Position numbers and translations under genes: made by a program. Shown one piece after another: positions 1 through 10,470 of a DNA stretch of 64,000 nucleotides. Position 1 is the first letter of the stretch, and every line of letters starts with the position of its first letter. The notes beneath the pieces were generated by a model, which saw only the letters and a list, made by a program, of their open reading frames with translations, was not told where the DNA came from and did no database searches. This DNA comes from Aphrocallistes beatrix (Eukaryota; Porifera; Hexactinellida; Sceptrulophora; Aphrocallistidae): NCBI GenBank assembly GCA_963281255.1, contig OY725496.1:186001-250000 (forward strand). Direction: 5' to 3'.

Positions 1-605
1 GCTTGATTGATATCGAACCAATAGTAATCAAATACAAAACTCTTAGCCTGTCGTTAGCTATTTCACATTACTATATTTTGTGACATCACACCATTTGCGA
101 AATACACTTTTCCTTTCCCATTATCAAATTTTTGTTCACCTATTGATTAGAGCTTGTATTCAAAGGTGACAACACTTTTGTTACACCCTGTACGGAGTTT
201 TTTGTCCGTCGTTTTTTTATCGCTGAGGCAATGGAATCATTTAGACCAAAAAGAACCGGCTTCAACTGTCCTGTGAAGTACCAAAACATTTGGACCCACT
301 TTCATATCAATTTTCTACCTGATTGATTACCCAATATGATTATTCATCTTATACTGAAAAGTCCATTAATATCTATATTTAATATTAAGTCATTAAATGG
401 TAACTGTTTGATTGAACATATTTAGGAGAACATTCTTAGTAATTTCAATATGCAAATCCAGTAGATAATGGTTGATACATGTGCAGAAGCCTTGGGAAAG
501 CACATGTCTTTTCTGGAGATAACTTATTTCTACATACTACGGGAATCGTTCAAAGTTAAATCGGATAAAAATTTGTTTGCTAATGACTTGTAAGCAAAGT
601 TGTTA

Positions 606-762
606 CAGTCAATTCCGCTTAATCGGGACAACCGCTTAATTGGGACAAGTCTCCAGGAACGGAATGATTCCCATACATAGAAGCTAATACTAAATCTCAT
701 CGATTAATTGGGAACTCCGTTTAATCGGGACAAAATATCCGGGACCAAAGTGTTCCGATAAG
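606..762. mobile_element. MITE family 2 (CAGTCAACTCCGCTTAAT type), degenerate right end
   Basis: It begins after TA with CAGTCAATTCCGCTTAAT and shares its body with the copies at 57611-57763 and 57860-58014: the 'AGTCTCCAGGAACGGAATG' block, the 'CATAGAAGCTAATA' core and the 'ATATCCGGGACCAAAGTG' block. The right terminal repeat has decayed. The TA duplications and CAGT ends seen in the other copies fit non-autonomous pogo/Tc1-mariner elements. Confidence 0.75.
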
Positions 763-1713
763 AATCTGAACGTACTTATTAATTAGCTAATCTTGCTATT
801 AGAGTAATCACTAATCGGCCAAAATCCTATTAAATAAGAGCCCTGGGAATAGAAACCCCGGAGGGAAAATATTAACATGATTCGGATTGTGCCTCCTCTT
901 ACAAAATTCTCCAATGGGCCCCCAAAAGCGACAACACCACTGATTATACCATCATTTTGTATGAATATTCTTATCATTCTTTAGCCCACACTTTTTCTTG
1001 CAAATTGCTATAATGCAATTATGATCAATTAAATTTAATTAATAACAAGCTTGCTTGTACTACGAAGCTCACGGATACTGTTTCCACACAGAAATCGACA
1101 GATGCCTAATAATACCAAAATAGACCAAATTATCTTCATCTTTTTCACCTCATAACTTTGACATCTATGTAACTACATATATTCAGAACATAACAAGTGC
1201 TTATCCCATCTATTATGGCAATCGTTGTTTGAATGAGAAATTTTTCTCGGAATACAGATCTTTGATGTGATGTTTTGATTGAGTCTCAGTCATATCTTTG
1301 GTTTGTATCTTCCCAATTATGTTAAGTCTAAATGAGCATACGCTTATGCAATTAGAATCAGGAATTTTGATCAGTAATTTGATGACCATCCTTTCAAAAT
1401 TTTGGTCCGAGTTTACTAATTATTTAATGGAGGGCGGCTGGCAATATATTCCTGAATATTTTCAGCCTTATTTAGTCTTCGGAACAAATTTAAAAGTTTG
1501 AATTCCAGCTAAAAACGACAAAACAGAGTTTTAAAATGTCCAGGTGTCTTCGGTGGTTTATAGTAGTCAGAATAACTTTGACTCTATTAGACTGAATATA
1601 TACAAATCAAAGAGATTTAGCCTAGAAGTGGTACTTACACTCGTACAATTCAGAAAGTTTTTTTAGTGCAAATCTTCAAATTTCCCAACAAAAAAATAAA
1701 TATCGAATCAAAC

Positions 1714-2015
1714 CAGTGGCGTACCCGGGGGGAGGGGTCATGGGGGACATGCCCCCTCCCGAAATGTCACCGAGTGACCAGATGACATACCGTCTTTCCC
1801 TGAATACGGCCACCCTAGCGTTTTTTTCGTGCTCAAAAATTTAAAGCATCGGTTGAAAAAATCACAGCCGTATTTGAAAGAGATAAACGATTTTCAATCT
1901 CATTTCTAATGGTTTACCTACCTTAAAATGTCCGCATCTTATCTAACCCCCCGGCGCTTATTCAGGGAAAGACGGTATACGATTATTTCCTCCTTATCAA
2001 CTGGGTACGCCACTG
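1714..2015. mobile_element. hAT-like non-autonomous element with a MITE inside
   Basis: The termini are CAGTGGCGTACCC at the left and GGGTACGCCACTG at the right, so about 13 bp of inverted repeat. The flanks are AATCAAAC (1706-1713) and AATCAAAT (2016-2023), an 8-bp target-site duplication with one mismatch, as expected for hAT transposons. The interior (about 1790-1975) is a separate element with its own inverted ends CCGTCTTTCCCTGAATA / TATTCAGGGAAAGACGG. No transposase coding is present. Confidence 0.8.
1790..1975. mobile_element. MITE with CCGTCTTTCCCTGAATA ends, nested in the hAT-like element
   Basis: The terminal inverted repeats are flanked by TA. A related copy lies at 40472-40690 in a myosin intron, sharing the 'TTAAAGCA', 'GAGATA.ACGATTT.CAATCTCAT' and 'ACCTTAAAATGT.CGCATCTTAT' blocks. 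A third element with a similar right end lies at 55930-56211. Confidence 0.75.
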
Positions 2016-2201
2016 AATCAAATACAACCACTTTCTGAAATGCAAACTATGACCGGACCATAGAAATGTTTTATAAAGAGTTGCTGAATGCAAATAAAAC
2101 AAATCAGACAAAAAACACGATAAAATCATAGTAATAAATTTTGTGGAAGATAATTTCGATAAAATCGTTTGTATTTTTGACTTTGTTTCGTGTCTTGTTA
2201 G

Positions 2202-4558
2202 AGAATGATTCTACAAATGCGTGACCAGAGATACGGATGCATTCAGTCTGAAGCCCAACTCAGGTTTTCATATGTAGCCATCTTGGTGGCCACTCACAAT
2301 TTCATGGCTGAACTCCCCATTGCTACTGTTCCAGAGTTGGTAGAAAGAGCAAGACAAGAGGCTAATGGTATGCTAGTATTACTTAGCATTGTTGCTTTAC
2401 TATATCAATCATTTTCTACTTATTTTAAGCTTTTTACGAATTCATGACATTTGTATTATGGTTGCACTCTGTTAATGGTTCTACTGCAGTGGTTCCCAAC
2501 CTGAGGTCCATGGATCCCTTAGTGGTCCAAGATATCAGGGGGTCCACAGGGTTCTTGAATGACTTAACCAGAAATGAGTTAGCAAAATTCCTAGTCCGAA
2601 TCGGGTTAAAGTAAAAGGATATAGCCATGGGGGAGCGTTTGGGAAGGTCGTGAGTGTAGCGAGGAAAAAAAGCCACATTATTTTCATAAAAAATGTGGAA
2701 TTTGCAATTCCTTTCGTTCTCCCGATGATCATTGGCCTCGTCGATTTTTTTTCAAGATAAAGGCTTTACTCGATATTTTTCCCAGAATTTCACTGATTGA
2801 TTTGCATATTGACATTTTTTTCTCATTTCTTTCTCATTTTTTTCTCGAAAATGAGTACACTAGACCATCGTACAAGGTAAAATTTCGCCAAAGAGCTCAA
2901 AATTTGAAAATAGTCCTATTTCGGACAAAAAACCAATGTTGTAGTTATGAATCATTGGAATGTCTGAATGAACAGGATCTAATCCTTCATGTTTTCACAT
3001 AGATAGCTGCATATTACCAGGTAAAGCTCGCCGATTTGAGAATTATTTGATTCGGTTGACATAAATTAAGACAGTACTTATATGGCTTTCAACATTATTT
3101 ATTCAAGATAACAAACTCCACCTGTACACGGATATAACTCTCCACTTTTTCCATTAATTTTCAATTTTTTGCCCACTCAAATTTGACTGATATTTAATTA
3201 TGGTATGTAATTTACGTTATCGCTCAACCCAAATTTTTCACTTTACTTCACTTTAACCCTGTTACAAAAGTCCCAAAATGTCGTGATGGCAATCTTATCT
3301 CCATCATCCTCCTACAGACATCTAAACAACATGTGCTGCATATTTTCATCTCAGTGGTAGTATTACCAAGTTATAACGTTTCACCGTGCACTTGGCATAC
3401 ATGCATGTAGGTAGACATTGAGATAGGATCAAGTCAAAATATATTATATTTCTTGTGAGATATTATATGTGTATCAAATTGGGCAATTATCAATCTTCAA
3501 AAGGCATTTAGAATCTCCAAATATTGCTTCGAAATGCTCTTAAAAATATTTAACATATACAGTGGAATTTGCTTATTAGCAACTCCCTTATTAGCAATAT
3601 TGCTCTATTAGCAACCAATCTTCAGGTCCCAGGTGAAGATTGTGTGTTAATTCTGTTCCCTTATTAGCAACCATTTTATGAGCAAAACTAGAGTTGCTAA
3701 TAAGCGAATTCCACTGTACATTATTTGACTATAGCACCAATGGCTATATATATAGGCGCCAAACTTAAGGTGTGGGGGGGCCAAATCCGAGTTTAAATTT
3801 GTGAGCCCCTACGTGGGCCTTGGAACTATTTACAATAAAAATCAAAAAATAAGTTTAAAACTTGGAAATACTAATTTTATTGAAATTTTAAATATACACA
3901 CATGCATATTCAACGACTGCTAGAATATGTAGTGGTTGATTAATATTGGAAAAGCGCAAAAGAGCATACATGAAGAGCATGATCTCGGCCCCCTAGTAGT
4001 GTATTTATATGATATAGATATTTACAGCCGACTCCGCCTAATAGGGTCACTGTTTAATCGGGCCACTTTTGGCAAGACCGGAATAGCTCTCACACATAGA
4101 AGCTAATACAAAATATTTTCGGTTAATAGGGTTCTCCGCTTAATCGGGGCAAAATGTCCTCTCACCGATGTGACCCTATTAAGTGGAGTCGACTGTATAT
4201 GTATGCATTTTCAAATATTTTACCAAATTTAACTACAGTGGATTCACCCATCCCTCCAAAAAGAACTTCATCCAAATTCAAAGGCACACCGCATACAAAC
4301 TTAGATTCACCTGAGACATCACCTGATGATGATTCTCCACTTGAAATAATCGGACCTCCAACAATAACGGAAAAAACGTCCGTTCCAACTGAAAGTTTTG
4401 CATCTGAAACGCAAGAAGCAAGGCAACGGGTTGTCAAACCTAATACCAACCCTGAACTTCCCGTGGCGGAACCTCAGCCACAAAATAATACTTTTAAAAT
4501 TGCAATAGCTGTTATTATACTAGCTAGTCTCCTATTAATCTATATAGCATTTTTCTAA
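2202..4558 (+). CDS. PTPN1/PTPN2-type tyrosine phosphatase, last two exons (5' incomplete)
   Basis: Two exons join in frame. Exon A is 2202-2367 (acceptor ...TGTTAG, donor G|GTATGC, ends one base into a codon). Exon B is 4239-4558 (acceptor ...AACTACAG, begins TG, which completes that codon; stop TAA at 4556). Exon A encodes the C-terminal edge of a PTP domain: 'MRDQRYGCIQSEAQLRFSY' matches the 'MRK.RMGLIQT.DQLRFSY' segment typical of PTP1B/TCPTP. Exon B is a Ser/Pro-rich linker ending in a hydrophobic anchor (FKIAIAVIILASLLLIYIAFF region). That is the layout of PTP1B, which is held on the cytosolic face of the ER by its C-terminal tail. The catalytic part is not in the window. The intron of about 1.9 kb carries transposons, and the + strand reading frame into the MITE at 4025-4195 is not coding. 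Confidence 0.8.
2487..2760. mobile_element. hAT (Charlie-like) terminal fragment
   Basis: It starts CAGTGGTTCCCAACCTGAGG, the characteristic left end of many animal hAT elements. I found no matching right terminus or 8-bp duplication, so the right boundary is a guess. It lies in the phosphatase intron. Confidence 0.5.
3560..3716. mobile_element. MITE family 4 (CAGTGGAATTTGCTTATTAGCAAC ends)
   Basis: Long terminal inverted repeats CAGTGGAATTTGCTTATTAGCAAC / GTTGCTAATAAGCGAATTCCACTG are flanked by TA on both sides. There is no coding capacity. It is an intronic insertion in the phosphatase gene. Confidence 0.85.
4025..4195. mobile_element. MITE family 1 (CAGTCGACTCCGCTTAATAGGGTCAC ends)
   Basis: Ends CAGCCGACTCCGCCTAATAGGG / CCCTATTAAGTGGAGTCGACTG are flanked by TA. 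The interior has the family-specific 'GGACCGGAATAGCTCTCACACATAGAAGC' type block. It ends about 40 bp before the acceptor of the last phosphatase exon. Other copies: 6612, 6778, 7673, 8101, 46672 (split), 48123, and a fragment at 55877. Confidence 0.9.
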
Positions 4559-6211
4559 CGCATTACATACAGAAGATTTTTATATCATAACTACGAGTGT
4601 ATCTATAAGCTTTCTGTCCAACCAACAAGAAGGCTTATCATATTATTTGGTACGCAATATATGCACCAACTATTGTAGATTGTTTTCCCCATATCTTTGT
4701 AGTATTATCTATATATCTTTCTGGAGTTATCTAACTTTACTATCAATACTCATTGGAATTAATTAATTATGTTATATATGTATATGTATGTATTGTAGAT
4801 CTCTATTTTGGGTTGTATTTTGGTTGGCATTATAGATCTGGCTTTTATTAGGAAAAACTATATAAATTTTTAGTTTCCAGCAATACTTTGTGTAATGGAA
4901 AACTTTTGAAATGCATTGCTATATACACTGACAGGACATAAGTATTTGGACACTTCATTATTTCACGTGCAAATAGTACTAAAATGGGTCTATTCATAAA
5001 GACAGATACTTCTAAACGGTAACGGATACAACTAATCGGGTTCAAATTCGAAATATACACATTCGAATTAGTCATAGAGAATATTTCTAATTCATTCATT
5101 ATTCATTCCCAACGTTTTCAAATGATCGAGAAAGAGATACTATGAGTCTGATTTCAGAATCGGAATCTACGCATTTGAATTAATCATAGTTGAAGTATTC
5201 TAATAAATTGTGAAGTATTCTAAATTAACCCAATTTGCTACTATTTGTATGGGAAATAATGAAGCGTTCAAATGCCTTTATAGTGTATTTGTTCCATCCC
5301 AAATGGGCTTGCCGGGAAACTGTTGGTATAAGATGAATGAAATTTGGCGCCCAAATTGCTCAATGAAATGACTATACTATTTTTATCTGTCGCTTCATGA
5401 CACAATTGTGCCACTTTGTGTATTTTGCTTATAACTTGAAATCATCCAACTTATTTTTGAACTCGACGCTATCATTTGAAAAAAGTGCACTTACACGACT
5501 AGTTAGTTCGTGTATGAAAAGTTCCACTTAGAAAAACATGATACTCATCAATTGTTTTACACTAAAGCTCTAATTACATTGTATTATATCAAAAGGAATA
5601 CTCCAACACTCTTTGAGATTTTCTAATCAAAGAAGTGGGAAGTGTGGATGGACTCATCGCTACATGAGCATGTATTGAATATATTTACATTTAATTCATG
5701 CTTATCATTAGCTTTTTTTGGCGAAGATGATATTGTCATAGTTTTTGTGCCTTTTCTGGGCGTAGATCGAATTCCGAGAAGGTGAGAAGACAGTTGTTTA
5801 TAGTGATGAGGCTGTCGCTCCATTCAATAAAGCATTGGATTACCCATATATTACTGAGTGATGTATTTACATATGGAATTGTACGTATGTAATAATATCA
5901 AACCATTAGTAACAAAATTTTACCAATTTGCCTTTTGAATGGCAGGTAAACCTCTAAATACGACATCTCTGAGATAAGTTGACATTTCCACAATGTTAAT
6001 AATACATTGTGGACCTCCGAGTATTCTTTAAGGTGTTTTATACCCAAGGGACTAACCAAAATACCAATGTTATACGGGGGTTCGTTATAATGAAAAATTC
6101 GGCGATTGGACTGTTAATTAGGTAGCTTTACCAGATTTCAATGCAATTATAAATCTAATGAATTCTATGAATTTTACCATATATAATCTAGATAGTATAT
6201 ATAATTTTAAA
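4559..6211. other. Intergenic, no supported gene
   Basis: A+T-rich DNA after the phosphatase stop codon. It contains one small minus-strand frame (5623-5823) of doubtful status and no recognisable transposon ends. Confidence 0.4.
5623..5823 (-). CDS. Doubtful small ORF, 66 residues
   Basis: An ATG-to-stop frame with a basic Ser/Thr/Lys-rich middle and a Cys-Ser-Cys near the end. I recognise no domain. It is listed because its composition is less random than the surrounding frames. It has no identifiable splice sites or promoter and could easily be chance. Confidence 0.15.
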   Translation of the reverse strand: MERQPHHYKQLSSHLLGIRSTPRKGTKTMTISSSPKKANDKHELNVNIFNTCSCSDESIHTSHFFD

Positions 6212-6481
6212 ATGACTGATGATCCTAACGATAGAGAATCTAAACCTGAGCCATCAGATGCAACCACTGCAGCTGTAGAAGCTAATCCAGCGAACGAATT
6301 CCTTCAACAAGCTAGGGAAAGACGTGCTAGAATTCGAACTAAAACCCAGGAGATTTTGGATAGACAGAGTCAAATGACGGCCAAAACATCTTTCGATTTA
6401 AAAGAATTGGTATTGTGGGGTATTGCATTGAGTTTAGTGGTTGGATTGGTGTATTATTCCTATCTTAAATATAGCGAGTGA
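6212..6481 (+). CDS. Small tail-anchored membrane protein, 89 residues, family not recognised
   Basis: I chose the ATG at 6212 (context TTTTAAAATGA) over the in-frame ATG at 6158, because the 18 extra residues are A+T-driven filler. The product has an acidic, Asp/Glu/Pro-rich N-terminus (1-30), a charged helix rich in Arg and Gln (about 28-58, 'QQARERRARIRTKTQEILDR') and one hydrophobic segment at about 66-83, followed by a short lumenal tail YLKYSE. This layout fits a C-terminal tail-anchored protein of the ER or outer mitochondrial membrane, inserted post-translationally. I know no family that it matches. It appears to be a single exon, although an upstream non-coding exon cannot be excluded. 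Confidence 0.6.
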   Translation: MTDDPNDRESKPEPSDATTAAVEANPANEFLQQARERRARIRTKTQEILDRQSQMTAKTSFDLKELVLWGIALSLVVGLVYYSYLKYSE

Positions 6482-6611
6482 AATGGGATCTCAAACATCA
6501 TCATTTTTCTTGTGAAATATATATGCCATGTGTTTGAAAGGTTTTATCTTGCAAGAATAAGATAAGTTCATAATTAAGGTTAAATTATAAAAATGGACAC
6601 AGTTGATGATA

Positions 6612-6746
6612 CAGTCTCCGCTTAATAGGGTCACATCGGTCAGAGGACATTTTCCCCCTATTAACCGAAAATATTTTGTATTAGCTTCTATGTGTGAGAG
6701 CTATTCCGGTCCTACCAAAAGTGGCCCGATTAAGTGGAGTCGACTG
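6612..6746. mobile_element. MITE family 1, internally deleted
   Basis: The left end CAGTCTCCGCTTAATAGGG lacks the GAC of the canonical CAGTCGACTCC terminus. The right end TTAAGTGGAGTCGACTG is intact, with TA flanks. It is shorter than its neighbours. Confidence 0.8.
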
Positions 6747-6777
6747 TATTTGAAAAATTTGACAAAATTAGGAAATA

Positions 6778-6949
6778 CAGTCGACTCCGCTTATTCGGGT
6801 CAACCACTTAATCGGGCCACTTTTTGTAGGACCGGAATAGCTCTCACACATAGAAGCTAATACAAAATATTTTCGGTTAATAGGGTTCTCCGCTTAATCG
6901 GGGCAAAATGTCCCCTGACCGATGTGACCCTATTAAGCGGAGTCGACTG
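6778..6949. mobile_element. MITE family 1, complete copy
   Basis: Both terminal repeats (CAGTCGACTCCGCTTATTCGGG and CCCTATTAAGCGGAGTCGACTG) and both TA flanks are present. It sits only about 30 bp from the copy at 6612 and lies in the opposite internal orientation. Confidence 0.9.
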
Positions 6950-7672
6950 TATTCGAATATGTTTATGTATAATTGTGAGAATCTATAGAAATTGAAAAGA
7001 GAGAATATGTGCTCTTCAAAATTGTTGCTTTCGAGTAAAATTTCAACACTTCTTTAGTCATCATAATAAAGTTCTCTCATAGGAAAAACTTTCATGGAAA
7101 ATCCAGTCAAACTTCTGGAAATTACAAATTAATTTGGCAAAGCTATATTACAGATAAATAGTAAGTAAGAAAACTTTTTTCTTTTCTCGAATTCACAATT
7201 TTACCTACAGACAGTGGCTAATGGTGCAATTATTTCCTACGAAAGTATGATGCTTGTATTTTTGTAACAACTCATCATCTATGTTAAACTCTCCACTTCT
7301 AAACAACATTTATTGCATTTGCAATTTGTATGTTACTGTCACAGCAAGTTAATTCATTGAAAATGCAAGGTTAGATCTCATGTAATCTCTCTTAAAGCCA
7401 TTGAATGTTATCAGCACTTTTAATTAATTAATTGTCTGTTGCTGTGACTTAATCTTTTTAAAATTAATTTGCATAGGATCGTCAAGTTTTTATCTAATTC
7501 TAACTTATTTGTTAAAGGATGAGATTCGGTAACTTTATACTAGCATCTTTGATATCTTCTGTCCACACTCGAATCAGCTTTGTTATAAAATATCGAATCG
7601 ATTACTTTTTTGGGGATTGATTAATTATTTGTTGAACTACATAAAACCTGTCTAAAGCAGCAACATAAGATA

Positions 7673-7843
7673 CAATAGACTCCGCTTAATAGGATCACAT
7701 CGGTCAGAGGACATTTTTCCCCGATTAAGCGGAGAACCCTATTAACCGAAAATATTTTGTATTAGCTTCTATGTGTGAGAGCTATTCCGGTCCTGCCAAA
7801 AGTGGCCCGATTAAACAGTGACCCTATTAAGCAGAGTCGACTG
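7673..7843. mobile_element. MITE family 1 copy
   Basis: Left end CAATAGACTCCGCTTAATAGG (one base changed in the CAGT end), right end TTAAGCAGAGTCGACTG, TA flanks, and the same internal blocks as the 6778 copy. Confidence 0.85.
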
Positions 7844-8100
7844 TATACTCACCATCAGGGGCATCGCAGGAATTTACCAAGCCCAGGGCAAAACAGGGGA
7901 AAAAAATCCGGGGGCCTTACTATAATTTGGCTTACTTCGGTCCAATGGAATCCGGGGCCGCAGAATCAAAATCGGGGCAAAAGTCCGGATGTCCCTTCTT
8001 AGGACCAAAAGGTATAAAATAATTTTTAGTGGGTGGCTACTTCAGGGACTGGATATACTTCCGAACCTCAGAGAGGAGTAAATTAAGTAAAATATAAGTA

Positions 8101-8286
8101 CAGTCGACTCCGCTTAATAAGGTCACTGTTTAATCGGGTTTACCGCTTAATCGACCCACTTTTGGTAGGACCGGAAGCTCTCACACATAGAAGCTAATAC
8201 ATAATATTTTCGGTTAATAGGGTTCTCCGCTTAATCGGGACAAAATGTCCTCTGACTGATGTGACCCTATTAAGCGAAGTCGACTG
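8101..8286. mobile_element. MITE family 1 copy with small internal insertion
   Basis: Both ends and TA flanks are present. A short extra 'GGTTTACCGCTTAATCG' segment next to the left end makes it longer than the family norm. Confidence 0.85.
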
Positions 8287-10470
8287 TATTTTCAGGAGGG
8301 GGGGGCAAACCCCGAAGCGCTAGGGAGATCGGAGGAACCACATGGGGGGGCACATGTGATTCCCCCGTTCCCCCAGTGGAAGGGAGACTATGCCACGGTC
8401 TGATTTTTTTATGATCGAGAAAATTTGTATTTCCCCAGACAAAAGATAGCTAGCTAGCTAGCCAGTGCTAAGCACTTGTCTACATTTCTAACCTCTGATT
8501 TGAACCCAAATACCCCTCTAAACATGATAGCCTCACTTATCTCGCTAGCTGGCGCCGCCTACAGTTGCCCAGAGTTAATTATAATCACTTTGCAGGCTTA
8601 TTATTCTGATAAAACAATCTCATTCTGATGATGGAAGTAATGTATAGACATTCTTAGTCTAATCTCCATTAATTAATCAAAAATTTTCACCCAACAGAGT
8701 CTTCGAGATAAAATAAATGTATTTTCATCTTCGTGATTGATAACAGTTGCAATTAGTTCAAATTACTATAACAATTTTTTATATTACAGTCCTCATGTGG
8801 AGAACAGGTATACTTGTCAAGTATTTATTAGTTTATCTAGTTGATATAAAATGATCTATCAAATAATCCATTTAATCATTCCCCGATCAATTACAACGTG
8901 CATATGGCAGTATTGTCTGTTTTATTGGTTATGGGGGTGTTTTGTGATAAAAAACCCAAACATTACTATTTTGATTAGAAATACAATACGATTTATTAAT
9001 GCGTTGTACCCCAGTCTTATTTCCATAGTAGAGTAGGTGTATGGTATTATAGGCGTGTCTGAGGGTATTAAATCATTGACATTTTGTTGAATTTAAAACA
9101 GGAGTGTTGATAATTAATTTAACAATCCTAGGAGACAACTTTGTAGAGAGAGTGGTACAGAACAGTTAATTAACTTTCCAGATGCATTTAACAAGATAAC
9201 ATGTTCATTAACTCAAACTTACGTAACCCGTGATCTCATATCTCTCTATAATCTATACTGTCTAAGTTCTCAAGGAAACAAGGTTGTATTTCCTCTAGGG
9301 ATTCAAAAATGGATTGTCATCTGTACCAACCTCTAAATTAGTTTGAATTACTATGAATATTTTATAGTGTTTTTACAGTTTTATTGCTTAATACAATTAT
9401 ATTTGAATAATTTGTACATATGCCTGACACATCGATCTCGAAGCCAAATATTTTTTAGACAGTGGGTGCAGATAGCCTGAAGGTCTGGGATTTGCATTTT
9501 ATGCTTTTAAAATTGATGTCCCAAAAGTCTCAATCCTAACTGAGTTATCCAATTAGAGACATACTTATATTGGAAGTATAAAACAGACATATCTCACTAA
9601 ATTGATGTCTCTTAGCGGTAAAACTGATTTTTGACCACGATTTCATCTATGCGTATATGGCGCGTCGATTCAGGCGCGCGAATTCCAGCCAAACAAATTC
9701 TGATATCGTAATACGTACTAAATTAATTGACTTTTCGGCGCATCTAAAATCAATGTATTGAGCGTATAGCTTTGAAAATTTAGTACTTATTTCGTAATTA
9801 TGTAAGTTTACCACGTCCCAAGGTTTTCAATTAAACTTCAATTATGTTGAATAATTCGGTAATTTAATTGCTGAACAAGTATTGAATTAAGAGCAAAGGG
9901 AAATATTTCAATAAATCATACCTACTTTAAGAGGGGTTGATAGTAACGTAATGCAATTTTATTGAGACACCGCAATATACTCATAGACGAACAAATTAGT
10001 CGTGAAATGTTTATTTGATTTACTTAATAGTAAAGCTAAGTCACATTCCTAATTATATTAGCCCAATTGAATCGTTTGGATATTTTGATTTGGCAATTAA
10101 TATCATATAAACGAAGTAGTATCCTTTGTCTTTAGAGCAATTATCATCGAGACGTTATTTTACTAAATATTTCAACACGTTGGTAAAATCCTATAGCAGC
10201 CCTACTCGATAAGATAATGGGTTTAAATTTGCAGAAAAAATATTACAGTCTATTAGAAGATCTAATCTAGTGAAACCTCTTTATAACGAGCATGCAAAGA
10301 CTGACAAAAGTTTATCACAACCTAACATTTCACACATGGCTGACACATTTAAGAGTTTGCATTACTGTAATGGATAAAATTTTAAGCGAACTCATTTACA
10401 TATTTTATCAATTTTTTTACACAGCTCTATTTCAATTGCCTTGATACAAATTGATTTCACTTAGTAAAAT

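Larger units (their letters stand above)
1..2201. other. Non-coding DNA upstream of the phosphatase exon
   Basis: No convincing exon is seen on either strand. I looked for the earlier parts of the PTP domain (WPD loop, HCSAGxGRSG signature) on the + strand and did not find them, so the upstream exons of the phosphatase probably lie outside the window. The region holds a degenerate MITE (606-762) and a hAT-like element containing a second MITE (1714-2015). Confidence 0.5.
6482..10470. other. Gene-poor interval with four MITE copies
   Basis: It holds MITEs at 6612, 6778, 7673 and 8101. A G/C-rich patch of element debris lies at 7850-8020 and 8290-8400 ('GGGGGGGG' runs typical of hAT-like ends). 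The rest (8450-10470) is A+T-rich DNA in which I see no exon on either strand. Confidence 0.45.

Noticed and set aside
4154..4238. Extended N-terminus of the tail-anchored exon starting in the MITE
   Set aside because: The open frame upstream of 4239 runs through a transposon terminus. The acceptor at 4238 joins in phase to the PTP exon at 2202-2367.
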